Part shown: positions 41,937 through 49,238 of the stretch, one piece after another
Numbering within the stretch: the first letter of the stretch is position 1
Layout of the letters: each line of letters begins with the position of its first letter
Assembly (NCBI RefSeq): GCF_036067295.1
Contig: NZ_CP107954.1
Span: forward strand, 620,001 to 684,000
Direction of reading: 5' to 3'
DNA: 64,000 nucleotides
Origin: Kribbella sp. NBC_00382
Lineage (GTDB): Bacteria; Actinomycetota; Actinomycetes; Propionibacteriales; Kribbellaceae
Notes under the pieces: model-generated
What the model saw: only the letters and a program-made list of their open reading frames with translations
What the model was told of the DNA's origin: nothing
The model's database searches: none
Program-made: the position numbers and the translations under genes

Positions 41937-42260
41937 CTAGTCGCCAGCGAACCGGAGTGTGCTCCCCGAGGTACCTCGGCACGTCAAAGCCATCGCACGA
42001 AGCCGCAGAAGCCCTCTGCGCTGAAGACCAGGCATGGCAGAAACAACTAGCCGATCGATCTCCAGGAGCAGTCCGCCCATATCGGTCGGCGAGAAGCTCG
42101 CATCCTCGAACGGGCCTACCTGACTGAGCAGCGGGTACCCAGCGACATCGACCGGCATCAACTCATCGAAGTCGCCAGCGGCATCAAAAGTGCCACCCGC
42201 TGGATCCGGCAGCCGGATCACGGTGCCATCGGAACCAACAAGCTCAGCGCGAATACCCAC
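41937..42260 (-). CDS. Hypothetical protein
   Basis: A 107-residue acidic protein (GSDGTVIRLPDPAGGTFDAAGDFDELMPV; DMGGLLLEIDRLVVSAM). It starts at GTG without a strong ribosome-binding site, 30 bp after the DUF4304 gene on the same strand, and may be the last gene of the peptidase E operon. The ordered sequence and codon bias suggest a real protein; no family is recognised. Confidence 0.5.
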   Translation of the reverse strand: MGIRAELVGSDGTVIRLPDPAGGTFDAAGDFDELMPVDVAGYPLLSQVGPFEDASFSPTDMGGLLLEIDRLVVSAMPGLQRRGLLRLRAMALTCRGTSGSTLRFAGD

Positions 42261-42290
42261 AAGAACATCATGCCCGGCTGTCGCCAGGCT

Positions 42291-42755
42291 CTATGTCCGA
42301 ACCGCGAGTTGTTGCCGCCAGAACGGCTCTGCCTGCGACTCTACGAATCGCAGGACTTCAGCAGCGACCGCTTCGTAGGTCGCCTGGGGCTGCAGCTGAT
42401 CCGCGCCCGGCTCGTAGTTTCGCGGCCCGAAGACGAACCAGTGATCGCCCTCAGGGAAGTCCGCACTTCCAAGGCGCGGCCGGGGCGCGAGGATGTCCTG
42501 GGCCGTCACCTTCTGGGGAGGCTTGTGCTTACCCCACGCGGAGGTGAAACCATCAGGCCCACACTCAGCAACCTCCACGACAAAGCTTCCACCGGACGAA
42601 AAGAACTGAAAGCTCACCAAGCAGATTTGAGCCTCGGAACGGCGCCGCAGGTGCGGCAAGGATCCGGTGAAACCCTTAGGACGCAGGTGCTGCGTAACCG
42701 CGTCCTTCAACGCACCATTCATCGCCTCACGCGGAGTCGTCACAGTCTCCCCCAT
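42291..42755 (-). CDS. DUF4304-family protein
   Basis: A 154-residue protein of the DUF4304 type. It has the N-terminal LKDAVTQHLRPKGFTGSLPHLRRRSEAQICLVSFQFFSSGGSFVVEVAECG pattern of this family, which is common among polymorphic-toxin-associated and general hypothetical proteins; some may act as immunity proteins. The start overlaps the peptidase E stop (TGATG), so the two genes are coupled. Function unknown. Confidence 0.72.
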   Translation of the reverse strand: MGETVTTPREAMNGALKDAVTQHLRPKGFTGSLPHLRRRSEAQICLVSFQFFSSGGSFVVEVAECGPDGFTSAWGKHKPPQKVTAQDILAPRPRLGSADFPEGDHWFVFGPRNYEPGADQLQPQATYEAVAAEVLRFVESQAEPFWRQQLAVRT

Positions 42756-43438
42756 CAATCGCTGGCCGGCGGCGAGGCGGGGAAAGCCTTCCAGTGCCCT
42801 TCGGAGATGACCTCAACGACGCCGTCGGTCACCTTGATGGCGGTATCGTCATCGATCGCGTACGCCGGACCTGCGATGTCAGCGGCCCACATTTCCGCGT
42901 CGGCCATGGTGTTCCCCGGCATGAGCTCGTGATCCAGGTGCGGGTAGATCGAGAAATCGACCACCCCGAGCCCGCGATCATCCGGCGCAGAAGGCCAGCG
43001 GACAAACCCCTCACCGATCCGCGGCGTCATCACCATGCTGCCAGCACTGAGCCCCACCCAAACCATCTCGGACAACGACGAGACGACGTCGGCCAGCCCC
43101 GACTCCCGCATCCAGTGGCACAGATACGTCGCCTCACCACCGTCCACCAGCAACACATCAGCCTCCCGCACCCACGGCACCCACCGCTCCTCCCCAATGC
43201 TGGGCAGCGCAGTGAGCTCCAGGACCCCCACGGACGCCCACCCCAAGCTGGTCATAAGAAACGGAGGCTCGCCCGCGACGGCGCCCCTTACCGAGGCAGG
43301 CCCCAACATCGGATGCCCCCACATCGCCGTGGGAATGCAGAGCGCATGAGCCTCAGAGATCGGCTTACCCAACAGCTCAACCAGCGCATCCCGAATACTC
43401 TCGTTCGTAATACCACCAGACGTAAGAAGAAGCTTCAC
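42755..43438 (-). CDS. Peptidase E-like serine hydrolase (family S51)
   Basis: A 227-residue S51-family peptidase. The nucleophile serine is in VWVGLSAGSMVM, with the class I glutamine amidotransferase-like fold seen in LLLTSGGITNESI and EADVLLVDGGEATYL. Peptidase E homologues cleave Asp-X dipeptides; actinobacterial relatives have varied substrates. A GTG at 43438 has an excellent GGGAGG, so the 13-residue longer form is rejected. It is followed by the DUF4304 gene with 1-nt overlap. Confidence 0.85.
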   Translation of the reverse strand: MKLLLTSGGITNESIRDALVELLGKPISEAHALCIPTAMWGHPMLGPASVRGAVAGEPPFLMTSLGWASVGVLELTALPSIGEERWVPWVREADVLLVDGGEATYLCHWMRESGLADVVSSLSEMVWVGLSAGSMVMTPRIGEGFVRWPSAPDDRGLGVVDFSIYPHLDHELMPGNTMADAEMWAADIAGPAYAIDDDTAIKVTDGVVEVISEGHWKAFPASPPASD

Positions 43439-43588
43439 AACACCTCCCAAGCCGAGTACGACGGATTCGTGAACCAAAGGCGCCGCGAACCAATCATCGC
43501 CTGACCTCGATGGGCGGAACGCGTTCGGGCCCTGAAGGTGCCTGTCTTGAAGACGTAGAGGACCTGTCAGCTGAGTTCGGGATGCATC

Positions 43589-44521
43589 TCATAAGGAGTC
43601 TTTCTCTACGATCGGCAACGGACCAACCTCTTCCGAACCGGCGCCTTTCACCGGATGTTCAGCCGAGGAATCAAATGTGAGTGTGACCCAACCCGTGCCG
43701 TCATCCTGGGGGTACCCGACCCACAACTTGATCTCCCGTGGATCACCACCGAACTCCTCAGGGGCCGCGCCACCAGCCAGCCGAGTGATCTCTGAGGCCC
43801 AGTTGCTCTCCGAAATCTCGTGAGCCATCGATACGATCTCGTACTCCGGGCCACTGAGATGCCCAACCCGAAGGAGGCCGTGATCCAAGAGGACCGCCTC
43901 AGTATCTCTACGGCCTTTCGACCCGCTCCTGTCCAAGTTGCGACGCGGATCGAAGTGAACGCCTCCCTTGCGATTTGCGATGTACTTGATGACAGCGGCA
44001 CGGGTGATCTTCTTCAGCGTCCCGTCAGGCACTTTCACGGCCATCGAGGTTGAGTTCATCCACGCATCGATACTGAACTGCCTACGATTGCTGGTCATCG
44101 GCAAGGGATGTGCGGCCTGATAGGCATCTGCCGATCCGTATGGCGCCCAGGTAGCTGCGGGTATCACCGCATGGATCAGACCGGCGTGGTTCGCATATTC
44201 CGCCGAGCCGGCTCCCCCTGCCCAGGCAAGTCGAACTTGATCTGGAGGCCAGACCGACAGCGTCTGGTCGATGTCTCCAGATATGACCGTCCACTGGGGT
44301 CCCCCCGAGGGATTCATGAGCCGCCACAGATGCTTGAGCTGACCTTCCGTCAACAAGCGGCGAAGAACTGAGGCAGCCAAACGCACTTCCGTGTGGCTTG
44401 GCAGGTCTTGCCGAGTGATCGAATTGAGGTACTCGAGGTCGCCTCCCACCACCACCAGGAGTTCGACATCCGGCCCAGTTAGCTTGAACGGGATGGTCAA
44501 TTCGTCATGGTCGTCCGACAT
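43589..44521 (-). CDS. Hypothetical protein
   Basis: A 310-residue soluble protein with no recognised domain. It has a polar N-terminus (DDHDELTIPFKLTGPDVELLVVVGGDLEYL), a central basic section (RKGGVHFDPRRNLDRSGSKGRRDTEAV) and an acidic C-terminus. Its third-position GC is visibly lower than the neighbours', a possible sign of transfer. It stands alone within the accessory stretch. ATG 44521 or GTG 44524 could be the start. Confidence 0.65.
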   Translation of the reverse strand: MSDDHDELTIPFKLTGPDVELLVVVGGDLEYLNSITRQDLPSHTEVRLAASVLRRLLTEGQLKHLWRLMNPSGGPQWTVISGDIDQTLSVWPPDQVRLAWAGGAGSAEYANHAGLIHAVIPAATWAPYGSADAYQAAHPLPMTSNRRQFSIDAWMNSTSMAVKVPDGTLKKITRAAVIKYIANRKGGVHFDPRRNLDRSGSKGRRDTEAVLLDHGLLRVGHLSGPEYEIVSMAHEISESNWASEITRLAGGAAPEEFGGDPREIKLWVGYPQDDGTGWVTLTFDSSAEHPVKGAGSEEVGPLPIVEKDSL

Positions 44522-44617
44522 CACGGCTCCCTGCCGGACTCAATGAAGATGTGCGCACAGGAAGTTCTCATGCCCCGTATCAGAGGGGGCGGCACCAGTT
44601 CAGTCAACCCCTCAAGG

Positions 44618-44633
44618 GTGTGCTAGAACAGTG
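44618..44633. promoter_or_regulatory. Candidate GntR site over the purC start
   Basis: GTGTGCTAGAACAGTG differs at only a few positions from the perfect palindrome before the GntR gene at 45700. It covers the promoter or start of purC; TAGAAC (44624-44629) could be the -10 of a leaderless transcript beginning at the GTG at 44637. Confidence 0.35.
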
Positions 44634-44636
44634 GGC

Positions 44637-45479
44637 GTGGAGCTTCTTCATCAGGGCAAGGTTCGGGATGTTTACAGCGATCGGCCGGGGGAGGTCATCC
44701 TCGTTGCGACTGATCGGGTGTCGGTCTACGACGTGGTGTTGCCTACGCCGATCCCTGACAAGGGCAAGCTGCTGACGAGTCTCTCGTTGTGGTGGTTCGA
44801 GCAGCTCAAGGACGTGATGCCGAACCACGTGATCTCGGCTACCGATGTGCCGGCTGAGTTCGAGGGTCGGGCTGTGCGGGTGCAGCAGGTCGACATCATT
44901 CAGGTTGAGTGCATCGCTCGTGGATACCTTGCTGGGCTTGGGTGGGAGGCCTATCAGGAGAGCGGGAAAATCTCCGGCGTGTCGATTCCTCCGGGGCTGC
45001 GAGAGGGCGACAAGCTGCCTCAGCCGGTGTTCACGCCGACTACGAAGACGGCGCCTGAGGATGGGCATGACGAGCCGATGACCTTTGAGGAGGTCTCGGA
45101 GGCTGTTGGGCCGGAGCTGGCGAAGACGCTTGAGGCTAAGACGCTTGAGCTGTTTACCCGGGCTACCGAGATCACGGCCGGCCGCGGAGTGCACCTGGCT
45201 GACACCAAGTTTGAGTTCGGGCTGGCGAAGGACGGGACGCTTGTCCTCGCAGATGAGGTTCTGACTTCGGACTCGTCGCGGTACTGGCGGGACGAGGACT
45301 GGAAGCCTGGGCAGCGGCAGGTGTCGTACGACAAGCAGTACGTACGGGACTGGGCGCGAGACTTGGGGACCTGGGACAAGACTCCCCCGGGCCCGGAGAT
45401 TCCCGGCGAGGTTGTCGACGAGACTCGGGCTCGCTACGTGGCGATGTACGAGCGCATCACCGGGCTGAAGTGGGACTGA
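44637..45479 (+). CDS. purC: SAICAR synthetase PurC
   Basis: A 280-residue phosphoribosylaminoimidazole-succinocarboxamide synthase, step 8 of purine synthesis (CAIR + Asp + ATP). The family's N-terminus LLHQGKVRDVYSD, the ATP/substrate motifs DRVSVYDVVLPTPIPDKGKLL and CIARGYLAGLGWEAY, and the C-terminal VLADEVLTSDSSRYW are intact. Length is typical. Codons have lower third-position GC than nearby genes. A GTG at 44631 is an alternative start. No other pur gene is next to it. Confidence 0.93.
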   Translation: MELLHQGKVRDVYSDRPGEVILVATDRVSVYDVVLPTPIPDKGKLLTSLSLWWFEQLKDVMPNHVISATDVPAEFEGRAVRVQQVDIIQVECIARGYLAGLGWEAYQESGKISGVSIPPGLREGDKLPQPVFTPTTKTAPEDGHDEPMTFEEVSEAVGPELAKTLEAKTLELFTRATEITAGRGVHLADTKFEFGLAKDGTLVLADEVLTSDSSRYWRDEDWKPGQRQVSYDKQYVRDWARDLGTWDKTPPGPEIPGEVVDETRARYVAMYERITGLKWD

Positions 45480-45481
45480 CC

Positions 45482-45670
45482 ATGGCGACATGGGAAGAGA
45501 TCCAGGAGGCCCGCTTGAGCGAGGTATTGGAACTGCAGAAGGTCCATCACCGACTGCTGGCCGCTAAGGATCAGGGTGTCGAGCCGGAACCGGCGGATGT
45601 TGAGGTCGCCAGGTCCGTTGCGGCCACAGGGTTGAGCATCGACCGGGTCAACGCGCGGGACGATTACTAG
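45482..45670 (+). CDS. Hypothetical small protein
   Basis: A 62-residue charged helical protein (TWEEIQEARLSEVLELQKVHHRLLAAKDQGVEPE...). It starts 2 nt after the purC stop, so it is co-transcribed with purC. It is possibly a coiled-coil partner or simply a small conserved gene. No domain is recognised. Confidence 0.6.
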   Translation: MATWEEIQEARLSEVLELQKVHHRLLAAKDQGVEPEPADVEVARSVAATGLSIDRVNARDDY

Positions 45671-45699
45671 ACCTTCGCGCGCAATTCTGCCTATGCTAG

Positions 45700-45717
45700 C
45701 GGTGTTCTAGAACACCG
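45700..45717. promoter_or_regulatory. Perfect palindrome, probable GntR autoregulatory operator
   Basis: CGGTGTTCTAGAACACCG is an 18-bp perfect palindrome 23 bp upstream of the GntR gene. The same TGTTCTAG/CTAGAACA halves recur before the resolvase-like gene (46535-46574). A TATGCT sequence just upstream could be the -10 hexamer. Confidence 0.75.
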
Positions 45718-45740
45718 ATTGAAGAGTTTGAGGTCTCGTC

Positions 45741-46484
45741 ATGCCCCCGAAGTTGGTGCGTCCCGCGCCGCCGTACCTGCAGATTGCTGACGCGATCCGT
45801 ACCCGGATCTCCAACGGTGAACTGCAGGCCGGCGATCGCGTGCCGTCCGTACGAGCGTTGATGCGTGACTACGGCGTGGCGATCGCGACGGCGCAGCGGG
45901 CATTGACCAGCTTGCGGGCCGAGGGGTACATCCGGCCCGAACGTGGCGTCGGGAGCATCGTCACGACCGAGGATGAACGCGGCCGGGCAGCAAACGACCG
46001 CGTCGACAAGTCCCGGCGTACCGGCAAGGTCTATCCGACCGGCCAGTACGCCAAGATCACCCACGCCGCCCTCGACGAGGCCAGCGAACAAGTCGCCGAC
46101 GCGCTTGGACTCAAGATCGGCGACGCGGTGATTCGACGCGTACGAGTCACCTATCGCGCCGACAACAAGCCGATCTCCGCCTCGACTTCCTACTTCAAAG
46201 GCGAACTGGCCGAGCTCGCCCCGCTGTTGCTGAGCACCGAGCGAATCCGCGAAGGAACATTCGCGTACGTCGCCACCACACTCAAACGCGCCATCGACGC
46301 CTGGCAGGACCAATTCGAGCCGGCCGCAGCGACCGCTGACCAGGCAGGCGAACTCGGCCTCGACGAAGGCGACCTCATCCTCGTCGGGCGCAACTGGATC
46401 TACGACGACGCCGGGGACGTCCTCGAGTACGGCGAAAGCATCACCTACGGCCGCGTCACCTACCGCGGCCGCCTCGGCGACTGA
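45741..46484 (+). CDS. GntR-family regulator with UTRA domain
   Basis: A 247-residue GntR/HutC-subfamily regulator. The winged helix is QIADAIRTRISNGELQAGDRVPSVRALMRDYGVAIATAQRALTSLRAEGYI, followed by a UTRA-like ligand domain (ALGLKIGDAVIRRVRVTYRADNKPISASTSYF...). It resembles KorSA-type repressors of actinomycete integrative elements. A perfect palindrome lies in its own promoter and two half-sites precede the next gene, so autoregulation and control of the downstream genes are likely. Confidence 0.88.
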   Translation: MPPKLVRPAPPYLQIADAIRTRISNGELQAGDRVPSVRALMRDYGVAIATAQRALTSLRAEGYIRPERGVGSIVTTEDERGRAANDRVDKSRRTGKVYPTGQYAKITHAALDEASEQVADALGLKIGDAVIRRVRVTYRADNKPISASTSYFKGELAELAPLLLSTERIREGTFAYVATTLKRAIDAWQDQFEPAAATADQAGELGLDEGDLILVGRNWIYDDAGDVLEYGESITYGRVTYRGRLGD

Positions 46485-46534
46485 CCTCAACTCCCGTACC
46501 ACCGACAGCCGATCGCAATGGGCTTGTGCATCTC

Positions 46535-46574
46535 GATTCGAGTGTTCTAGTCTCTGAACTAGAACACTCGAATC
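46535..46574. promoter_or_regulatory. Paired GntR-type sites upstream of the resolvase-like gene
   Basis: GATTCGAGTGTTCTAG-N8-CTAGAACACTCGAATC is a perfect 16-bp inverted repeat whose inner halves match the GntR-autoregulatory palindrome. It ends 13 bp before the next gene's ATG, so binding would block transcription or translation initiation there. Confidence 0.7.
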
Positions 46575-46587
46575 TTTGGAGTACGCG

Positions 46588-46929
46588 ATGAGCGACGCGG
46601 ATCGCACGAAACCTCTTGTTCACGGCTACGTCCGACAGCACCTACTGATGACCGAAGACGAACTGGTCGGCGTCAAGGAACGACCCGCCTGCTACGCCAC
46701 CACAGAGGGCTTCGCGATGGGAACGGTCTTCGTGGAACAGCGGGAGTCCACACCCGCTGCCTTTGAAGCGCTGATCCAAGCAATCCATCAGAGCCAAGCC
46801 ACGGCCGTCGTACTACCGAGCATGCTGCACTTCGCCGTCCTCGGCGCTCCGCTCGCCGTCAAGCTCACCTTCGAGCGCGCAACCGGCGCCCAGGTGTTCG
46901 TCGCCACTCCCCTCGACGCGACTCCATAA
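46588..46929 (+). CDS. Small resolvase N-terminal-like protein, probably inactive
   Basis: A 113-residue protein that resembles the fold of serine resolvase N-terminal domains (HGYVRQHLL...ACYATTEGFAMGTVFVEQRESTPAAFEALIQAIHQSQATAVVLPSMLHF). It lacks the usual YxRxS catalytic serine and the DNA-binding domain. Similar small proteins accompany GntR repressors on actinomycete integrative elements. The GGAG lies close to the ATG. It may be regulatory or a degenerate element gene. Confidence 0.6.
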   Translation: MSDADRTKPLVHGYVRQHLLMTEDELVGVKERPACYATTEGFAMGTVFVEQRESTPAAFEALIQAIHQSQATAVVLPSMLHFAVLGAPLAVKLTFERATGAQVFVATPLDATP

Positions 46930-47025
46930 GCCGGCGGGTGGACGTACCGGCCCCTGCAGCCTGCGCCCACCCGCCGCTCCACCTCGACCTGTTTGCCTAT
47001 AGCAACCAACCCAGATGAGGCACCG

Positions 47026-47286
47026 ATGTCCGACATCCAAAGACTCAAAGCCCAGCTCTACCAACTCATGACTGAAGCCCAGCAAGGCGCCGGAAGCCTC
47101 GGCGGTTTCCGGCAGAAGTTCGGCCAGACCGGCGCACAAGTCCAATCCCTCATCGCCGGCTCAGCCACCGGCGCCGACCGCGACATCTCCCAACTCCTCG
47201 ACGCCGCCGGACGTTCCCTCGAACAAGCCGTTGAATCCCTCCAGATCGCCGCCCAGGGCTGCCGAAGCTATGCCGACCAGATCTAG
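47026..47286 (+). CDS. Small helical protein, possible WXG100-like partner of the toxin
   Basis: An 86-residue protein of two amphipathic helices (LKAQLYQLMTEAQQGAGSLGGFRQKFGQ; ISQLLDAAGRSLEQAVESLQIAAQGCRSYADQI). It has the size and helix-turn-helix hairpin layout of WXG100/ESX partners, though the WXG turn itself is not conserved. It directly precedes (17 bp) the deaminase toxin gene, fitting a secretion partner. Function is inferred from size and position. Confidence 0.55.
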   Translation: MSDIQRLKAQLYQLMTEAQQGAGSLGGFRQKFGQTGAQVQSLIAGSATGADRDISQLLDAAGRSLEQAVESLQIAAQGCRSYADQI

Positions 47287-47303
47287 TCGCCAGAGGCACC
47301 GCG

Positions 47304-48080
47304 ATGCCCTCCGAACTCCAGCGAGTGGCTCAGGCGCTCCTTGCCACTCTCGACGAGACGCCTCGCGTTGCGGAGTACCTACGGCGAATGGCTCACCGAT
47401 GCCGGGAGAACGCCAGCCAGGTCGGCCACATGTCCAACCACCCGGCAGCCCGGCTGGCCGCGGCACAACTGGACGAGGCCGCCCGACGCTGCGAGGACGC
47501 AGCTCAGTACCTAGCCGAGGTACGGCCAAAAGCGCGCGGCTGGGCCGAGCAGATGATCAATGGCGGCGGGCAAGGCAATGACCGAGCCACGGAGGGGAAG
47601 CCGTCAGGATCTGTCGCGAAGGCAGGCGACGACTCGAGCTCGGAAGGCAGGCGCTCGCAGCCCACGATCAGCGACCAAGAGGCGCAGGATCTGTTTCGGA
47701 GATTGCCGGTACGCGTTGAGCGTCGAGGCCACAGAGAGAAGACGAGCGGCTTCTGGCGAGATCCTGATGGCAATGAGCAGCCCTTACTCAGCGGCATCGA
47801 TGGGCATCGAGAAATGGCTGACCGTCTGGCGTCGGACAAGAAGCTGGGTGACCCGCCACATACTTTGGCGATCACCTCGCATGTTGAGGTCAAGTTCGCG
47901 CTGATGATGCGTGAGCGCGAACTCACGGACGAGACGATTGTGATCAACAAGAGGCCATGCGACGGTGACCTCGGGTGTGACCAGATGTTGAGTCGGTTTC
48001 TCCCGGCGGGCGGTAGTTTGACCGTCTACGGACCAGCTGGATTCAAGCGGACCTATCGCGGCACGGAACAGGATGGATGA
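47304..48080 (+). CDS. Polymorphic toxin with DddA/SCP1.201-like deaminase domain
   Basis: A 258-residue predicted secreted toxin. Residues 1-85 are helical and WXG-like. A low-complexity linker follows to about residue 115. The C-terminal domain (about 125-250) matches the SCP1.201-like/DddA-like deaminase family: zinc ligand and catalytic glutamate in HVEVKFALMMR (H193, E195), and the cysteine ligands in INKRPCDGDLGCDQMLSRFLPAGGSLTVYGP (C219, C225). Such enzymes deaminate cytosine in DNA. The immunity gene overlaps its stop by 8 bp. It is followed by an Imm1-type gene. Confidence 0.82.
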   Translation: MPSELQRVAQALLATLDETPRVAEYLRRMAHRCRENASQVGHMSNHPAARLAAAQLDEAARRCEDAAQYLAEVRPKARGWAEQMINGGGQGNDRATEGKPSGSVAKAGDDSSSEGRRSQPTISDQEAQDLFRRLPVRVERRGHREKTSGFWRDPDGNEQPLLSGIDGHREMADRLASDKKLGDPPHTLAITSHVEVKFALMMRERELTDETIVINKRPCDGDLGCDQMLSRFLPAGGSLTVYGPAGFKRTYRGTEQDG

Positions 48081-48531
48081 CGACATGACGGCGACTGTGC
48101 GGGCCTTCTACAAGAATGGCGCAGGCCCGACCCTGCTGACTTCGGCCGCCGATGTTGATGCTCTGGTCGACGCTGTCCTGGCTGAGCCGTTCGAGAACTC
48201 GGTTGTCGCGCTTTACAGCGAGGCGCGCCCGCTGCTGGAGTCCGGCGTACGCGATCACGAACTGCGGATCGGCATCGATGCCGAGGCGAAGGTGGGTGGC
48301 ATTCGGTACGCCGGTGACGACGGGGCCACGCGAGGCGTTTGGTACGTGCCGGGAAAGCACAGCGAGCGGGAGGAAACGTTCTTCTACTACCAAGGCCATG
48401 ACGAGGGCTGGCCCCAGGATTCCGAGGTGTCGATCGAGGAGGTCCGGCGCGCAATCGGCGAGTTCGTCGAGACCGGCGGGAACCGACCAGCTTCGTTTGA
48501 ATGGGCAGAGTGGCCGAGAGACATCGCCTGA
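48073..48531 (+). CDS. Imm1-family immunity protein
   Basis: A 152-residue protein of the Imm1 type, immunity proteins most often found beside SCP1.201-like deaminase toxins. It shows the family's pattern of AFYKNGAGPTLLTSAADVDALVDAVL, LRIGIDAEAKVGGIRYAG, and the final AIGEFVETGGNRPASFEWAEW. It overlaps the toxin gene (8 bp), so both are translated together. An in-frame ATG at 48085 is an alternative start. It should bind and block the deaminase. Confidence 0.8.
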   Translation: MDDDMTATVRAFYKNGAGPTLLTSAADVDALVDAVLAEPFENSVVALYSEARPLLESGVRDHELRIGIDAEAKVGGIRYAGDDGATRGVWYVPGKHSEREETFFYYQGHDEGWPQDSEVSIEEVRRAIGEFVETGGNRPASFEWAEWPRDIA

Positions 48532-48581
48532 CGGGTGACGCTCTGTCGGCCGCGCCGCAGGGTCGGTTGGTTTAAGCGTTG

Positions 48582-48662
48582 TGCCCGGGACGGGATTCGA
48601 ACCCGTATGCCTTTCGGCTGCGAGGTTTAAGCTCGCTGCGTCTGCCGTTCCGCCACCCGGGC
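48582..48662 (-). tRNA. tRNA-Leu (UAA anticodon)
   Basis: A complete class II tRNA on the minus strand: acceptor arms GCCCGGG/CCCGGGC, T arm with GGTTCGAATCC, and a long variable arm (GCCGAAAGGC). The anticodon stem GCGAG/CTCGC closes the loop CTTAAAC, giving anticodon UAA, which reads UUA. CCA is not encoded. Since TTA is a rare regulatory codon in high-GC actinomycetes, this tRNA is the bldA-type species. Confidence 0.9.
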
Positions 48663-49238
48663 CTGCGACCAAAGGAGCACCCTACAAGTAGATCCTGGTC
48701 ACGGACACAGGGTAAGCGGGTCAGAGTCGGTTGGTATGTGCGGACATCCTGTTGACACATGCTGAGCCGGCAGGAGACGGCGGTTCGTGGATTTGACCTT
48801 CTGTCAGGGCAGACGGTCGGGACGGCATGGTTGGCCGACGCCTTAACGCTCAGCCCGTGGGGAGGGTGGGCGGGGAATCTTCAGCAGCCTGACCCACACT
48901 CCAACTCCGCCAAGGGCGGGTGGGCGGGGAAGCCACAGCCACCCCACCCCACACTCCAACTCCGCCAAGGGCGGGTGGGCGGGGAAGCCACAGCCACCCC
49001 ACCCCACACTCCAACCCCGCCTTGGGGCGGGTGGGCGGGGACACCACACCCGCCTTATCCCACACCCCAACCCCGGCTGGGGCTGGGCGGGCGGGGAAAC
49101 CACAGCCACCGCACCCCTCACCCCAACCCCGCCAAGGGTGGGCGGGCGGGGAAGCCACAGCCGCCTGAACCCATACACCGGCCGCGCCTTGGGTGGGTGA
49201 GGTTGGCGAGTTGATTGGCTGTTCGGAGTACGGGGTTG
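48663..49238. other. Gene-free region between tRNA-Leu and def
   Basis: About 575 bp. An open frame (48759-49214, plus strand) is rejected because the 55-bp repeat period is not a multiple of three. The main content is the G-quadruplex repeat array at 48859-49200. Confidence 0.6.
48859..49200 (+). repeat. Tandem 55-bp repeats, each with a G-quadruplex motif
   Basis: Six G-tract blocks start at 48859, 48914, 48969, 49024, 49079 and 49136, nearly always 55 bp apart. The most conserved is GGGCGGGTGGGCGGGG, four G-runs with 1-nt loops, an ideal parallel quadruplex. Each unit also has a CCGCC-aag-GGCGG hairpin and CCAACTCCGCC, and the units diverge slightly toward the right. A degenerate seventh (GGGTGGGTGAGG) follows. 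Confidence 0.75.

Noticed and set aside
48759..49214. 151-residue Gly/Trp/Pro-rich open frame
   Set aside because: It follows a 55-bp tandem repeat, so the reading frame shifts from unit to unit, and the product has no start signal or family.
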